Below are positions 40,664-53,714 of a stretch of 64,000 nt of DNA, piece by piece. How positions within the stretch are numbered: position 1 is the stretch's first letter; each line of letters opens with the position of its first letter. The DNA lies in NCBI RefSeq assembly GCF_002999335.1, contig NW_020312772.1, positions 1 through 64,000 on the forward strand, read 5' to 3'. A program made the translations under genes and the position numbers. The stretch comes from Cyclospora cayetanensis (Eukaryota; Apicomplexa; Conoidasida; Eucoccidiorida; Eimeriidae). The notes beneath the pieces were generated by a model. It did not search any database. It was given only the letters and a program-made list of their open reading frames with translations, and was not told where the DNA came from.

Positions 40664-42102
40664 ATGACAGTCCCAGAATTCGGAAATCTGCGATCTGACG
40701 CAGGTCTGGAAAAGCTGAACGCGTATCTCGCGCCCCGCTCGTACATTAGTGGATACACCGCAACTCAGGACGATGTTGCCACGGCAGCAAAGATGCTGGG
40801 TGCCCCCAGTGCTGCGAAACTGCCGCATGCCTTCCGCTGGTACAAGCACATCACCTCCTTCCATCAAAACGAGCAAGCTTCGTGGCCTAAAGGCAGCTTG
40901 AAGCAAGAAGCCAAGCAGCAAGATGATGACGACTTCGATCTCTTCGGTGCGTGCATGACGCATGGCAATTCCACATCTGCGTCCATAAAAGCCCTATAGC
41001 GACCCTTCGATAATTTCCTACGACACCGGAGCCCGCATCATCGAACGCACCGGGTGTTTCCTGGCGTGAGAGGGGGGTGCTCGAAGGGTGGACTGATTGG
41101 GAGAGAAAGCATTCATCAGGAAGCAGTCATTTCCCAATGGGGTTGCCCTCGCTGCTGGGTACTGCGCCTTTCGATGGCTCTGTTCAGGTGCCTTCACGCC
41201 TCTTGTGTCTGTTGTTGGTGTGCCTTCATAGGAGATGACGACGAGGCCGAGTTGGAAAAGCTGAAGGCGAAGAAGAAGGAAGAAACGGCAGGCAAGAAGA
41301 AGAAGGAAGTGATCAACAAGTCTTCCCTTGTTATCGAAGTCAAACCAGCCAGTAAGGCCCCCCCCTCCCCCCCGCCCTCTCTTCCTCTTCGATGCACGTA
41401 GCTGCTAGATGTCGCCCTATGGTATCTAGTTGAACAGATTTTCGTGTCTCTTGCTGTCACCCTGTCCACATCTGGTTCGGTTTCGCTTCTTCTTCGAGAG
41501 TGTGTGTTTCCATAACGCGCTCACTCCCAATATATGTATATATATATATGGCCTTTGTCTTGGTCCTGCAACTCTCCCTGCCGAAATCTCTTGTGGTTTG
41601 TACAATCTCGGCTCGCACATTTCCTCAGAATCTGTATCGCTCTTGGCGCGTTGCCAGATCTCTTGCTACAATTGGTTTCGTCTTTTGCGTGCATGTTGTT
41701 GCGACTTCTCGATGGATGCGCCGTAACTATGGTACTTATGTGGGGGGCGGGCGATGTGCGTGCTGATTTGTGGGTGGCCTCTCTACAGGTGCTGACAGTG
41801 ACTTGGATGAGATCGTGCGATTGGCAAAGGATATCACGATGGAGGGCTTGACATGGGGAGAGGCTGTCAAGAAGGTTCCGGTGGCCTTTGGGCTGTACAA
41901 GCTTCAGCTATCTTGCGTGATTTTGGATGATTTGGTGAACACGACTGAGATCACGGATCAGCTGGAGGCTCTTGGAATGAATGAAGAGCAGAAGGAGCAG
42001 CTTAGGAAGAGACAGGAGGGTGAGGAAGAGGAAGAGGATGAAGATGAAGAACCCGAGGGCCTTGTGCAGTCAGCAGAGATTGTGTCTTTCAACAAGCTCT
42101 AA
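40664..42102 (+). CDS. Elongation factor 1-beta (eEF1B guanine-nucleotide exchange subunit)
   Basis: Exchanges GDP for GTP on eEF1A during translation elongation in the cytosol. Three exons, 40664-40946, 41232-41351 and 41789-42102 (TAA), total 717 nt and give 238 residues, the usual length. Exon 1 holds the GST-like N-terminal region (VPEFGNLRSDAGLEKLNAYL) and the acidic stretch DDDDFDLFG. Exon 2 is the charged linker (DEAELEKLKAKKKEE). Exon 3 is the exchange domain: SDLDEIVRLAKDITMEGLTW, AFGLYKLQLSCVILDD and the C-terminal SAEIVSFNKL. Both introns are phase 1, with GTGCGT/TAG and GTAAGG/CAG sites. An acidic run (GEEEEEDEDEEPEG) interrupts the C-terminal part just before the last strand. No homopolymer of the CAG type is present. 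Confidence 0.96.
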
Positions 42103-42895
42103 GCAGAGAAAATGGAGTGCGCAGCATCTCAAGGGCAGGAAGAAACGCATGGCAGGCGCTGCAGTTAGGCAGCAGTGAAGATAGGGGGCTCAAGGGGGGG
42201 TTGTGGATTCATGCAATTCTTCGGAGGTGTGCTTTCATGTCTTTATGTGGTGGGGAATGCTGCATTTTTTGGCGAGCCAAGAGAGCCGCAGCGCCCCAAT
42301 ATGCGTCTCTCCTGCTGCGCTTTCTTGAGCCTGTTGGTGACTGTGAGCCATGACAGAGTGACAACTTGCGATCCTTTTCTCTCTTTTCAAAAACCGCCGG
42401 CTAAATTAGTCCATTTTTACTGCTGCAGCAAGTGTTCTCGAGGGCTTACGTATTACGTTTGCCTGCACGGGCACTTGGACCCTTTTGTCTGCCCCTGCGT
42501 AGGCGGCTGTCACGGAAAAGTCTTCCTGTTGGGGGAGGCCCTGCGTATTTGTAGGAGTAGGGGGGAATCCGGCAACGACAGGCAGCTCTGATTCAGGCCT
42601 AGTACTGTCTTAGGTATCTGGATTAGCTCTTTCTTCTTTGTGGTGGCAGAAGGCCGTCTTGAAAGGAGCGGAGGTGGTGATTTGCTGCTGCATATGGGTG
42701 AACACGAAGCTTCACTGCCTCTAGGGCCACTCCGAGTGAAAACGTCAGAATGCGGCGTTCCCTTTCATCTGGTCCACACGCGCCGTAGCAGGCGGGCTTT
42801 GTGGTGGCGAGGTTTAGTGTTTAGGATGCCAGTGAACCCGTGCACTTCCAACGCTGCTAACCCGGCTAGTGGAATACGAGAACATTCATTACGAT
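42103..42895. other. Downstream of eEF1B; Cys/His-rich ORF of uncertain status
   Basis: A plus-strand open stretch at about 42391-42591 is rich in Cys and His (FYCCSKCSRGLTYYVC, FVCPCVGGCHG) but has no clear exon partners. It may be chance. The 3' untranslated regions of eEF1B (plus) and the next minus gene probably also lie here. Confidence 0.35.
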
Positions 42896-44035
42896 TTAGG
42901 GTTGCCTCGCGGAGGTTTCTGGGTTCGAGTCACCGAACAAACAAGCCTGACGCTCTTTGAGAATTGTTGGGGGTGCACCTTCATGACCGAGCGGAGCATG
43001 CAGGGTCAGCACAAAAGGGGCAGGGTCAAGGGAGGGCGTGTCTGGCAGCAAGAAAATGTGTGCAACGTTACTCAGATCTGAATGCCGACAACGCAAACTT
43101 TGGTTGCCTTTTTCTTTACTCTACCGCATTCGGTTCCTTCATGGGTTCAAGTGGTGGCTGGCCTGGTGCCTTGCTATTATGCATGCGTTTGGGGCTCCTG
43201 TGTGCCTTTAGGCAGCAACGCCTTAAACGCATTCACGCAGTAAGAAACACGGCTCTTTGGGGAGGCAGGGACACGTTGAACAACTCGAATGCGCACTCAG
43301 AATGCTACCATTTACCAGGGGGAAACTGACTGTAGCTGATGCTAGTCGCGCCTCAGCTGCTGCTATGAGTGCTAAGTCTCGTACATCCTGCAGTAGCACA
43401 CCGTTTAATTTGACACCGAACAAGACAAGGGGCATGTGGGGCCCCTGAGCGCACAGGGCAGCATACTATGTATACTCTCTTTTCCAAGATTATCCTCTAT
43501 ATTCTGCCCCCAGAATGACGGCATATATATGTACAAACCCCCTCATAGGTGGGATTTCCTGACTTGCGGTCTCCATGATGTATTGTTGTCTACCACCTGG
43601 GCCGCTCTCAGTGTTGCACGGGCCTTACGGTTTGAACTGCAGGGTGCTTTGCGCCCTTCCGATACTATGAACACAAACGGCCACGGCAGCTCGTAGGGTA
43701 GTGTGAGTTTCACCGAAAGGCAACTCCCACCACATGTTCTCCTGATGCCATGTGCCCCTTGTTGCCAAGGTGGTCGGTCTTCGCACAATCTGGAATCCCT
43801 CCAACACAAAGGTATCCGGGACGTCCAGGTGCATATCAAAGCAGTAGACAGGAACACTTCAAATTGTCACGACTGAAATCCACAAGGCCAAGGCATTGCT
43901 TCTCCAAGAGGGTCAAGGGTAAAAGCTCATCGCCATAACGCTTTTCTAGAGCGTAAAAATAGGATTCGGCACAGGCAAAGATACACAGAGGGTCAATCTG
44001 GACACAGGGGGGCCTCATAGCGAAACGATCCAAGG
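42896..44035 (-). CDS. Unrecognised multi-exon gene
   Basis: Four exon-like segments with natural composition lie in order on the minus strand. They are about 44035-43870 (IDPLCIFACAESYFYALEKR; YGDELLPLTLLEKQCLG), about 43850-43690 (CFDMHLDVPDTFVLEGFQIV; TRGTWHQENMWWELPFGE), about 43441-43325 between GCGCTCAG and GTAAAT sites (LVLFGVKLNGVLLQDVRDLA), and about 43050-42896 (FVLTLHAPLGHEGAP), ending in TAA. The first two overlap in different frames near 43860, so a short intron is needed there. I know no family with these segments. The 5' end could lie further up, to about 44.7 kb, where a minus frame is open but looks non-coding. Confidence 0.45.
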
Positions 44036-46226
44036 TTTGGTCACTTTAGCGTTTACCTCTGGGGCCTCACTCTAGACCTATCTGTCCAAATGCGCGTGGA
44101 GTCGTCCAGGGGCTCTCTCTCCCTCGATGTGATCGATGCAGAATCTGTCTAGTAAAGTGCAGTTTTGGACGGATGGCTGCAGTATGCGTCCTGGCACTTG
44201 CAAAATAGAAAGCTGAAGAAAGAAATCGAAGGAAAGCGATGCCTCTTCGGGAGTATAAACGACGCGAGCGAGTGACGGTCAGTAAATGCGAAGGGCCATG
44301 CGAGGCATATACCAATAGGGATATGTACGCAGGCACACAAAGTAGAAGGCGCACATGAACAGATGAAAGGAGAGGCTTGGAAGTAGGCACTGAGAGGAAG
44401 ATTCCATGAAGCAGCAGAGGAGATATCGGCCGGGAGACTGGCTCTGCTTAATGGAGGAAGAATTACAACCTGGAATAATACATGAAAGAACAGTGCCCGA
44501 TCTTTTCTTTTAGCAAGAGGTGTTAGATTTCTTGCTTTTGCTATCCGAATATCCAGGCTGTTATTGGCTGTGCCTGGTCTGTGCAACCCTTGAGGCAGGC
44601 CCGGGAATCCATATGCCGGTGACCTCCCCCACGGACCTGGCGGGAGCAGGATTGAGAATATATGAATTGGACAGTTATAAGATACGTACAGCTTAAATCC
44701 TAAGTAATTGTGAGTTGGTTCACGTAGATTCAAGAATTAATGGCCAGGGAAGGAGGTTTCGGCCTCTGTAGTGCCATTATTGAAGCAGGAGGTCACTTAC
44801 TACTCCAGTTTTGCTCCCTGATTCGCGTGAAAGAGCCACAGGCTACATTGGGTACGCGCCTCTGCAAATGCTTCTTTTAGCCTTCTTTTGTGCGTAAAAT
44901 AGCACCTGCAACAATGGGGTCTCAATGTGGCGGCAGAAAAGAAGAGTAGAGTAGGTGTTGCTGAGGAATACGATTATATGCTGCTGCTCCGGATTCCGAT
45001 TTGCGCGTGTTGCCGCTCATGTGGCTGTTCTTTGTTCCCATGCATTCTTTTTCCTATTGCACAGCCCGTACAAGCTGCGAGTGGCAGGTGACATCTTTTG
45101 CTTCGCCTATGAGCCGTAACGAGGTCCAGAGCACATGGTCAGGGCCTCCTGGCACTCGCGGCAATGAGCCAGGAACACTCATACCACAAATTCTGGGCCT
45201 CTAGCCTTCTTGCAGCCCTCAATAATTCTTGTCACATGCAAGGCGCCTTGTAAATATTCTTTCTTCCTATGACTGGCACCCCGCATCCCCGCGGGTGCCC
45301 CCTACACCCCAAGGTGGCCGCACGGTACCGCCCCCTCGCTCTAATGACTTCCAGAAAATATCCTAAGTCTGTTGAAGGGGTGATCTTAAGAGTTTGAGGG
45401 TCAGTGGAGGCCCCCGTGCGCCGGTACGGCGCATCATGACTAAGAAAAGTCCCAGCAGCCCATACCCTTACAGGGGGCCCCTTGGACTCAGGAAAAGCGT
45501 TTTACTCTCTACCCCGCTCCTCTGGCTGCCATATTAGACTGCCAATAAGAAGGCCCCTTCGAAGTGCCTGCAGGAAGGCACTCGTCGTCCACCAGGACTG
45601 TCGCAGTCTTGAGGCTCTTGGGAAGTCCAGACGCCCATGGAATCCGCCTATTGTTTTCTGATCCCGTGCAGCGTGGGCTCCCACGAGAGAAACACTTGGA
45701 TGGCGTTTGTGGTATCTGAAAAAACCTCACAAAAGAGAATAAGGCCCCTCTGCCCCCAGCCTCTCTTTCGTCGAGAACTAAACGCACCAGTCCGTCAGGA
45801 AGGCCCCTTGGCTCCTTCCACGCAGGGCCCCCCCTTTCCGGAGGACTTGAGACCATGAAATTCCCTGACTGTTCTGAGCTATAAGAGCATGCAGGAAGCC
45901 GTCGAAATCCAGCCTAAGCCTCAGCGAAGGCAGGCGCCCCTGACTGACCAGGCGGCACGTGTAGTGCACCCGCGTGTTCCTCTTCCTTTTTCAGTGGTCA
46001 CATGAATAGAGAAGGTCTCGGGACAGCTCTCCTACGTGCCGCGATTCCGCCATGAATCCCCTTTGGATCTCTGTTGCCTGGAGTACAGAGAGCTATGGAC
46101 AAAACAGCTCAAAAATCGCTCTGCCTTGAGACAGTCCTGCTGGAGGACTCATAGGCGCAGTCAGAGCAATGCAAGAGCAACAGAAACGACTGCTACTGCT
46201 GAAACTTAAGGACCAATAGCATATCG
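44036..46226. other. 2.2-kb stretch without a convincing gene
   Basis: Open frames occur on both strands, but with Pro/Ser/Arg-heavy composition and no motif. A GGGGGCCCC word lies near 45473. The sequence is repeat-poor. Confidence 0.4.
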
Positions 46227-49213
46227 GTGACAGGCAAGCCTGATGCTGCAGTCCTTGCAACAGCAGAAAGGAAGCACGAGCAGCATGGCCTCTGCAGCAT
46301 CTGCATCAACGGAAGAACCCGAGGGCGCAAACTGGAGAGGCAAAATGCAAACTTGAGCGTTTCGCAGAAACGTTTCTACACGTCATGTCGAACGCTTACA
46401 GCGGTTGCTCCCGCAGCAGGACCATCCTTGTCAATGCCTGCCGATGCATCCCCAGCAGCAACCGCGACACCAAGAACAGCTGCCAGTAGGCCACAACAAC
46501 AACACAAACAGCATCACCAGTGGCTGGTATCTCAGCGCTAGCAGCACTCCTATCATCACCCACTGCAGCACCAGCAGCAGCAGAACCTGCAAGAGCAAGC
46601 GTGTACCTTCCCCGTTTAGAGTAGCACGTGTGTTCAGCGCTCATTGACCCACTGTACTGCACCCTACGACCCGCCACGATGTCTCGATCGGCAGCTGCTG
46701 CTGAAGCAGCAAGTGCAGCAGCACCGGCAAGAGTAACCATATCAGCTTTCCCCTCACTGCCATCACCAGCAGGAGCATCCCTATTGGCATTACCGGTTGT
46801 ACCATCCAGAACGAATAGGGGTGCAAGAAGGGAATCATTGGGTTGCTGTCACCACTGCTTTCCTAGGGCCCGATGAAAGAATGCCACGCTACTGCTGGTG
46901 CTGACACCAGCAGCACTAGCAAGAAGACCAGCATCCCAAACGCGCCATGAGCAGGCGTATCAGGAACAATCGCCGCTTACTCGCCAGGACCAGAAGGAGC
47001 GTCATCTTTATGGCCAACTACTGCAGCATGAGCAGCACCTGTGCCAGCAAGAGTGTCTGCAACAGCGGCAGCTCATGCTGGTACAGAAAAGTCACTAACA
47101 CCTGAGGGATCACCACGTGCACATGCAGCAACATGGAAGCATGCGAGCACATCGCCGGCTCGTGCATCATCAGCTCTGGCAGTTGCCGCAATACCATCAT
47201 GGGCAGCAGCCTTCGGTGCTTCCTGATCGGCGGCATCCGGGCTTGCAGCAAGAGCAGCTACTTCCTGAGCAGCAGCCGATCTTCCAGCAGCTTCTGCAGC
47301 GGCGCAATCGCCGTCAGCAACGGCTGCAGTTAGGCCATTCTCTCCAACAGCAGCCACACTTTGGAAAGGAGCGGCGCTCTTCCCTGCATGAACAGCAGCT
47401 GCAACAAGCCCGGCCACAACACGAGCACCAGCAGGCACACCAAAGGGCTTTAAAAGACCAAATGGTCGCCTTTAGTGGGATTGAGAGGATGCTGCGTGCA
47501 GTATCAAGTCTCTCCAGTAGAACTCCTAGGGTAGCGACCGACAAGATAATAGGCTTCTGTAGGAGAAGGTAGCGCTTGGCATTCCATAGCGGAGACCTGC
47601 TCTACCAGTGCCTCTTGCGCTGCAGAGCTGCCAAGGTTACTCCCTACGAGATCCTCATACACGTGCTATATTACTCGGTTAGGGGCCTCAGAAGTAAGGT
47701 CAGGTTCACGAAGGCTTCCGCGGAACATGCGGCGCATGCGGCGCTCGTGCACCACGCGGAAGAAGAGCCTGTGCAGCCATTGCAAGAGTTCTTTGGGAAT
47801 CTGGAGAGCTACAAGGCAGGGGTTTCTAAGGCTTCTGGCTGGCTGGTCAGTACCGAGCGAAGCTCTTTAGCCGCAGTAATAGCTGCTGCGACTTCAGCAG
47901 AGGGTAGTGCTGGCCGCATGCGAGTGCGTTGCAAAGTGTGTCGCGGTCATCTCCCTGGACTGCCGGCACGCCACAAGGCTCGCACAGCGGTAGGCGCGTC
48001 AGCAGCTGAAATAAAGCCAGGAGGATCTAACCGAGCGCTTGCGGCTAGGGGAGCAGAAGTGGCAGCAAGACTTTTCGTGGACAGAGACTCAGCTGCTGCT
48101 GCTACAGGCTGCTGCAGGGTGTGCTCTAGCGCGCCTTGCCGGGAGGCGGCCTCCCTCTTCTCTCGGCAGGTACTGCCCCCAAACCCCAGAAAAGCCACCC
48201 ATCATCTGCCGCTCTGCGCTGTGATCAATCACGATTTTGCACCATGCCGCGCCAGCAGCAGAAGGGAAGCAGCAGAAGGCCTGGGATAGCCAGCAGCTGC
48301 AAGAGCGGCTGACGCGGGAAGTACGTGGGGTGCGTTGGATACGGCACCCGCAGCGCCAGCCGGTGGAAGTAGACTATGCAAAAGCGGCACTCATGTCCTT
48401 GCTGCGCCTTAAAGCGGCCTATTTCAGAGACCGACTGCTCTGCAGCTACTTCCCTGACGCAACTCACCGTTCCTGCACCGCTTTCTCGAGCTATCTCGAG
48501 GCTGACAGGGAGGACACTTGGCCACCTGGAGGTACTGAGCGCTGTGGCATGCCAGCAACAGGCCCTCCTGTGGCTCAGCTCTGCAAGCAAACGAAGGCGA
48601 GGAGTTGTGCAGACTCTCTGCTGCCTTGCTGCATACCTGAGCCTCCTTTGAGGATGCCTCGTCACGCACGCTCCAAGGAATATCCGGGAAGCCGCCGCTG
48701 CCATCGCTGACCAAACACCCGAACTACCCCAAGTTATCCTCAGAGTCATGCATGCCATCCTGAGGAGGCCAGTAAGGGCGCAGCAGCACCCGCTACTGCA
48801 ACAGCAGCAAATGCGGCTGCAGCAACGGCAGGAGGCGAAGAAGGAGCAGCAGCAAAAATTCTCGCAGAAAAGCAGTTGCATTTCGTGCATGGATGCTAGC
48901 GCCTGGTCGCGGAATTCACGAGCCTGCAGCCAAAGCAGAAGCAGCAGTAACTCCTGCAGAGGCAGTCTATACTACACCACGAACAACAACTGTAGACACT
49001 GCTGCAGCAGTGCTCGAGCCGCCGCTTCACAGTTTACGTGTACACCCATCTGTAGCAGACGCACCGGCCTCACCAGCACCACCAGCGATCAGGGGAAAGG
49101 CGATGCCAACACGAGGTCAGGTGGCTAAGGCAAAACGATCCACGGCCTTGGCAGGGACGGTGTCCCCTTACGAAACGCCACGAGTAAAAGCTAGAGGAAA
49201 AGCTGTTGCGTAA
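46227..49213 (+). pseudogene. CAG-rich coding-like region with in-frame stops
   Basis: The plus strand carries Gln/Ala-rich, coding-like sequence that changes frame and is cut by stops. One frame runs from 46898 to a TAA at 47096-47098 and resumes. It reaches a TAG at 47570-47572 and resumes again with AFHSGDLLYQCLLRCRAAKV and PYEILIHVLYYSVRGL. From 48.2 to 48.9 kb, helical ARM-like segments appear in different frames: VEVDYAKAALMSLLRLKAAY, LGHLEVLSAVACQQQALLWL, then, after another stop, NIREAAAAIADQTPELPQVI and LRVMHAILRR. A proline/alanine segment (PPAIRGKAMPTRGQVAKAK) ends at 49213. This could be a decaying ARM-repeat gene, an unspliced gene whose introns I failed to place, or sequence errors. 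Long antisense Ala-rich frames exist but lack family features. Confidence 0.4.
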
Positions 49214-52200
49214 GCAGCAGCAGCATCTCAGTTACCAAACCGCGAGTAGCAACAACCGAATCTGCAGGTACGGTACGACCAACAACAGTGCCAAAAAACT
49301 GGAGAAAAGCTGCTTAATCAATCAGCTTTGGTTAGGGACGAATGCGAGTCAACGTCGGTCAACCGTGTTGATGTTATAGCTGTAGACGCCCTCGCTCCAT
49401 CGCTTCGGATCTTCAGTGAAACGCGGTATCGGCTCTTGCTGCTGCTGCTTCTTCTGCCATGCCCTTCTGCTCATACCCACCCACAACCAGAGATAATGCC
49501 ACCCAGCAGCAGCCAGAGGTGCAGCGAAACTGCCTCTGGGTGCCTCTGCCTCAGAGACGCTGCTTTTGGATGTCGTTGTGGGCAAAGTCTTCCTAGAAGA
49601 GAGGATGGGAAGACTCAAGAAGGCCCTCAATTTGGTTCTCTGCCACGCGCTAAGACTGCCATTCTATCCGAGAGCGCTTGCAGGAGTCAGCTAGGGCACA
49701 AGGTTTTCTCGATGGCAGCCAGTAATGTAGCTGCAGTAGGTGACCATCGGGGGATCACGCGGGGGGTCTTACGAAGGCCCTTAGCCATAGGTGGTAGCGG
49801 CCGTGTTGCAAGAGGCTTCTTCTTTCCTGCCAATAGTCAATTCCTTTCTAGACGCAAGCACAGGCTACTGCATCCTCATGAGCTTAGCAACATTTGACGG
49901 TACTGTGGTGCTGGGGGTGGTGCTGCTGCCGCAGAGAAGGCCGACACCAAGTAGCGGTTGTATTGCAAGCAACTGCGACTGTATGAGGAAGAGGCCCCAG
50001 GGCAGGCTGCTAGCAAGGGACGTCTTTAAGTAAATGCAGGGAATGCGAAAATTAAAAACACAAGACATAAAAGATGTGTCAGTGTGTAGAGACCCCTGCA
50101 TTGAACACGGGCAGCGAAAGGGAGCGGGAGTGTGATGCTGAGGATGCGACATGCACGAAAGGCTTGCGCGTGCGAAGGCTGCAAAAACGACCACAGGCAA
50201 AGCAAAGCGTGCGCTCACAAGTGGGATACGAGGCCACCATACACCGTAAACCTTAGGCACCGAGGGGACAACTGGACCCTAAAACATGCCCCTCCCCGCT
50301 TACTTGATGCCTTTTCCCCCGAGGTCATGGGGCACCTCCACAGACTGCGACATCATGCGGGAAAGATTGTATAGACACTCCATCTACTAGGGGTTTGTGT
50401 GCGGCCCTCATAAGAGCAGACAAGGGACCTCGAGTATGGTGTACCTCGGGGAGGAGACCTATGGTTTTGGACAGTGGCAGCCTTGGTGTTTGAGAGTGCA
50501 GCAGTGCCACACGCTTGCCTCCTGCGTATAGGCGCTCAAGCGGCTTGTGCTTCTGGGTGCACACAAGCAACAAATCCGCAGAATTTGCGTCAACCAGAGG
50601 ACTGCTCACGGGAACGCCTACAGAGCCAAAGAGTCCGAAAGCCCGACTATGACCCTAAGCTACACGCACCCCCTCAAACTGTCCGCAAAAAATTAGAAAT
50701 GGCACTCAATGTAACGCCAAAATAAAAGAGAAGCCCAATAAACCCTTGAAAAGCCGTGAAAACCCTCGAGAATACGGTTATTAGGCGGCAATGGACCCTG
50801 AAAGTAAACAACAGAAGCACTGTTTGTCGGCGCCCTGCTTTTTGGAGCGCTCAGCGAAATCGCTTTGTGCTGCCATCACGAAAGCGGTAGTTGCAAACGC
50901 TCAAAGAGCTGCGATTGCTGTATAAACGGGATAGCGTGTGGGCCGTATATCGTTTCTGCTGCGTAGCCCCCTTAGCGCCTTGTTTTTGGCCTGGTGTTGC
51001 TTTTGTATACTGTTGGAGAACCGCACATTATAGGATGTCTGCCCATTCCTTTGTAGGATGGGCTTTCCCTCTTTCGCATTTCCTCGAAAAAGTGGAGGTG
51101 CCCTTCAAACTTCTCCGATTGTGCATCTGTGGTGGCTGGATGGTCTTTAGCGCCGGCTATTCCTAATCTTTATGGCCGTCTCTTAAGGCTCATAGATTGC
51201 ACTTCTTGTTTCCAGCCGGGCTGCTCTCTGCTCCGTAACCAAAAACCTCGCATTGAACAAGAGCAGCTTTCCCATCGTACGCTGTAGGTCTTACAGGGGG
51301 AGCCGCCAAGATCTACGATTGCCTACATGGGCTTGACGTATACGATGCAGTGCCTCCACTGCTTCCCTTGTCTAGCTAGGGCTGTTCGGTCTTTATGATG
51401 AGGCACTGCGCTGAACTCAACCCCAGCCGAAACTGTCAATACCTTGCGTCCAAGAGGAAGGGTCAAGCGCAGCCGATTTAGTCGAGAGGACGACTGTAAA
51501 CTTTTAAAGACATGGCAGTTGCGAAGCAAAGAGGGGGGCCAAGTGCGAGGCACGCAGAGAACGGCCTGTAACAAGGCGAGAGCTCAAACCGGAAACGGCT
51601 GCACATGAGATCAGAGAAAGCTGCTGCACAATATGTGGAGAAGCTTACGAAGTCTGATGCCGCTTTTTCAGAGGTAGTCGGCAGCATTGCTCCCCGCATG
51701 CTGCCAACTTGTGGGCCGTATCTACGTAAGTGCAATGCACTGCATTCTTGCTCTTCTCTTTGGCGGGTGCCATCTGGCCTTCCCGGATATGTGCCGGCCC
51801 GATCGTGCAAAGATATGTGGCAGTTCTGCCGCAAGCCAGGGCCGTAGGTTTTGCATTTAGCTTTGACAGCAGCACTTTCGTGAGGAGGCGTGAACGACAC
51901 TGTCAACGAAAGAGCTTGTGTTTCCGTGGGCATTGCGCTGTTGAAGAACGTGGGTTCCCCGGAAGCAACCGCGAAGGGCATCTCTCAAGCACTGATACCC
52001 CCCTACACCACATACAGGGCACGTTCACTCTTATACACTGTGGTCTTTTCTCGTTGCTCATGATACATAGGCATGAGAGATTAAACTTTCCTCAGGGGCG
52101 CCTTTGCACACCAACTTCCTTAAAGGGACTCGGGTTTGAATAGCCCCCTCCCTGCTCTTTTGTTTGTATTCTCTGCCCCTGTTGCTAGACCCTATGCACA

Positions 52201-53714
52201 GGACCATCGTGTAACGAAATGCGCGTCTGAATGGCTTGATGTTTGGATAATTTGTTGCCTCTTTTCCTGTTCCCTGCCTTCTGCTCAGAAACTCCCCGTT
52301 GTTCATGCACCGTTTTCGTGGCGCAGGATCTCAAGCTTGTTGCCACGTCTTTATGATGACTCCACGATCTGACTCCGCTGCTTGCTACGGATCAGCACTA
52401 ATCCCCTACATTAGGCGCTCTTTGAGGGGGGTCGTGTTGTATGCAGTAGCTCAGCGTACTTGGGTGACTTTGGGGAATCAAGAAACCAGTGATACATCAA
52501 AGGTGTGATGGCATCTGCTAAAGCGATAGCTCAATCGAACCAAGGGAACTAATAGAGTGTCACTCTGCCGTACGCCTGTGCGTGCGTAGGCGGTATATTT
52601 TTCTAGCTGATCACCGTTGCTATACAGGTACCCCGCAAACGAGGCACGAAGAGGAATCTGCAAGATCACACCTTGCGTAAGCAGGTAGCTAGATGCTCAT
52701 CCGTGCGTTAGCCGCTTGGAGATGCATCCTTAGTCGCCTACCTAAACTAGAAGACACCAGCGGGGCCTTGCTGCAAAAGGAACTGGTGCAGTGACCAAAG
52801 CAGGCACGGACCACGAGGGCTATGAAGTAGTCTGCGTCAGTTGCACGGGGAATACACGAAAACACTAAAAAATTTGCAGTACACCCTCTCATAGGCACTT
52901 TGCAGCTCTGGCAGCAAATATCTGGCCTGCCTGCGCAAGACTGTCCAGTCTTGGAAAGACAAGCAGGGGCGTCCCTTACACCGGCATGAAGCACCTTGAT
53001 CGGCTTCGTATTTTGCGCTCAAAGAGGTTGAGAGGTGCGATTGTGCAGATACGGCCGGCAGCTCGGCTGGGTGCTACCTGGGGGGTAATCGATCCCGACG
53101 ACAGATGATGCGGGGGTACCCCGATGCGTTTGTTGAACTCTTTCGCCCAGTACTTCAGCTTGAGTCTGCCAAGAGTTTCTCTCAAATACTATAGGCAATA
53201 GGTCAAATTATCATGAATAACAAGCAACAAATGCAACAGATGCGAATCGCTCCCCCGGTTCTCGGGCTGATCACGTAGGCCTCAACATGCTTCGGCGATC
53301 GTGGCTGCTGTGGCTGCCGCGGAAGCGGCTGGTGCTCCTTGAGCACTTCTACTGTTTCCCTGCGCCGTAGTTATTATTTTTCTCTGCTTTAAAGCACATG
53401 AAGCTGGAAGGAACCTCCCCGTCGCTGTACTGGGGTTGCTTCCGCAGCTGTCCCGGTGTGCTGAATCCGTCTTCCCTCATGGTTGCATTTCCGCTTAGAG
53501 GAGGGCTCTAGGTGAGCTTCTGCAGTTGAGAGGAGGGGCGTATGCATGGCTTTTGCCGTATCATCAGCCGGTGGATCCACAGCGTCACGGCACGCGGGGT
53601 CAAGGAGCGAACACCGAAGGCCGCTTCAAACACCACTGGCTGTACAGAGGGAGGCGTAGCACTTCTAACAGCGGATGCAGCAGCAGCAGCACCTTGACCC
53701 CCGGCAGCCTTAAA
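49214..53714. other. 4.5-kb stretch without a resolved gene
   Basis: Exon-like fragments are scattered and unlinked: plus 51605-51740 (KAAAQYVEKLTKSDAAFSEV) and minus 50325-50609 (VDANSADLLLVCTQKHKPLE). Neither shows a recognised family or good splice joins. The stretch is otherwise repeat-poor and broken by stops on both strands. Confidence 0.4.

Noticed and set aside
47073..47438. Ala-rich minus-strand ORF of about 120 codons
   Set aside because: Explained as the complement of CAG/GCA-rich sequence; no splice partners or motifs.
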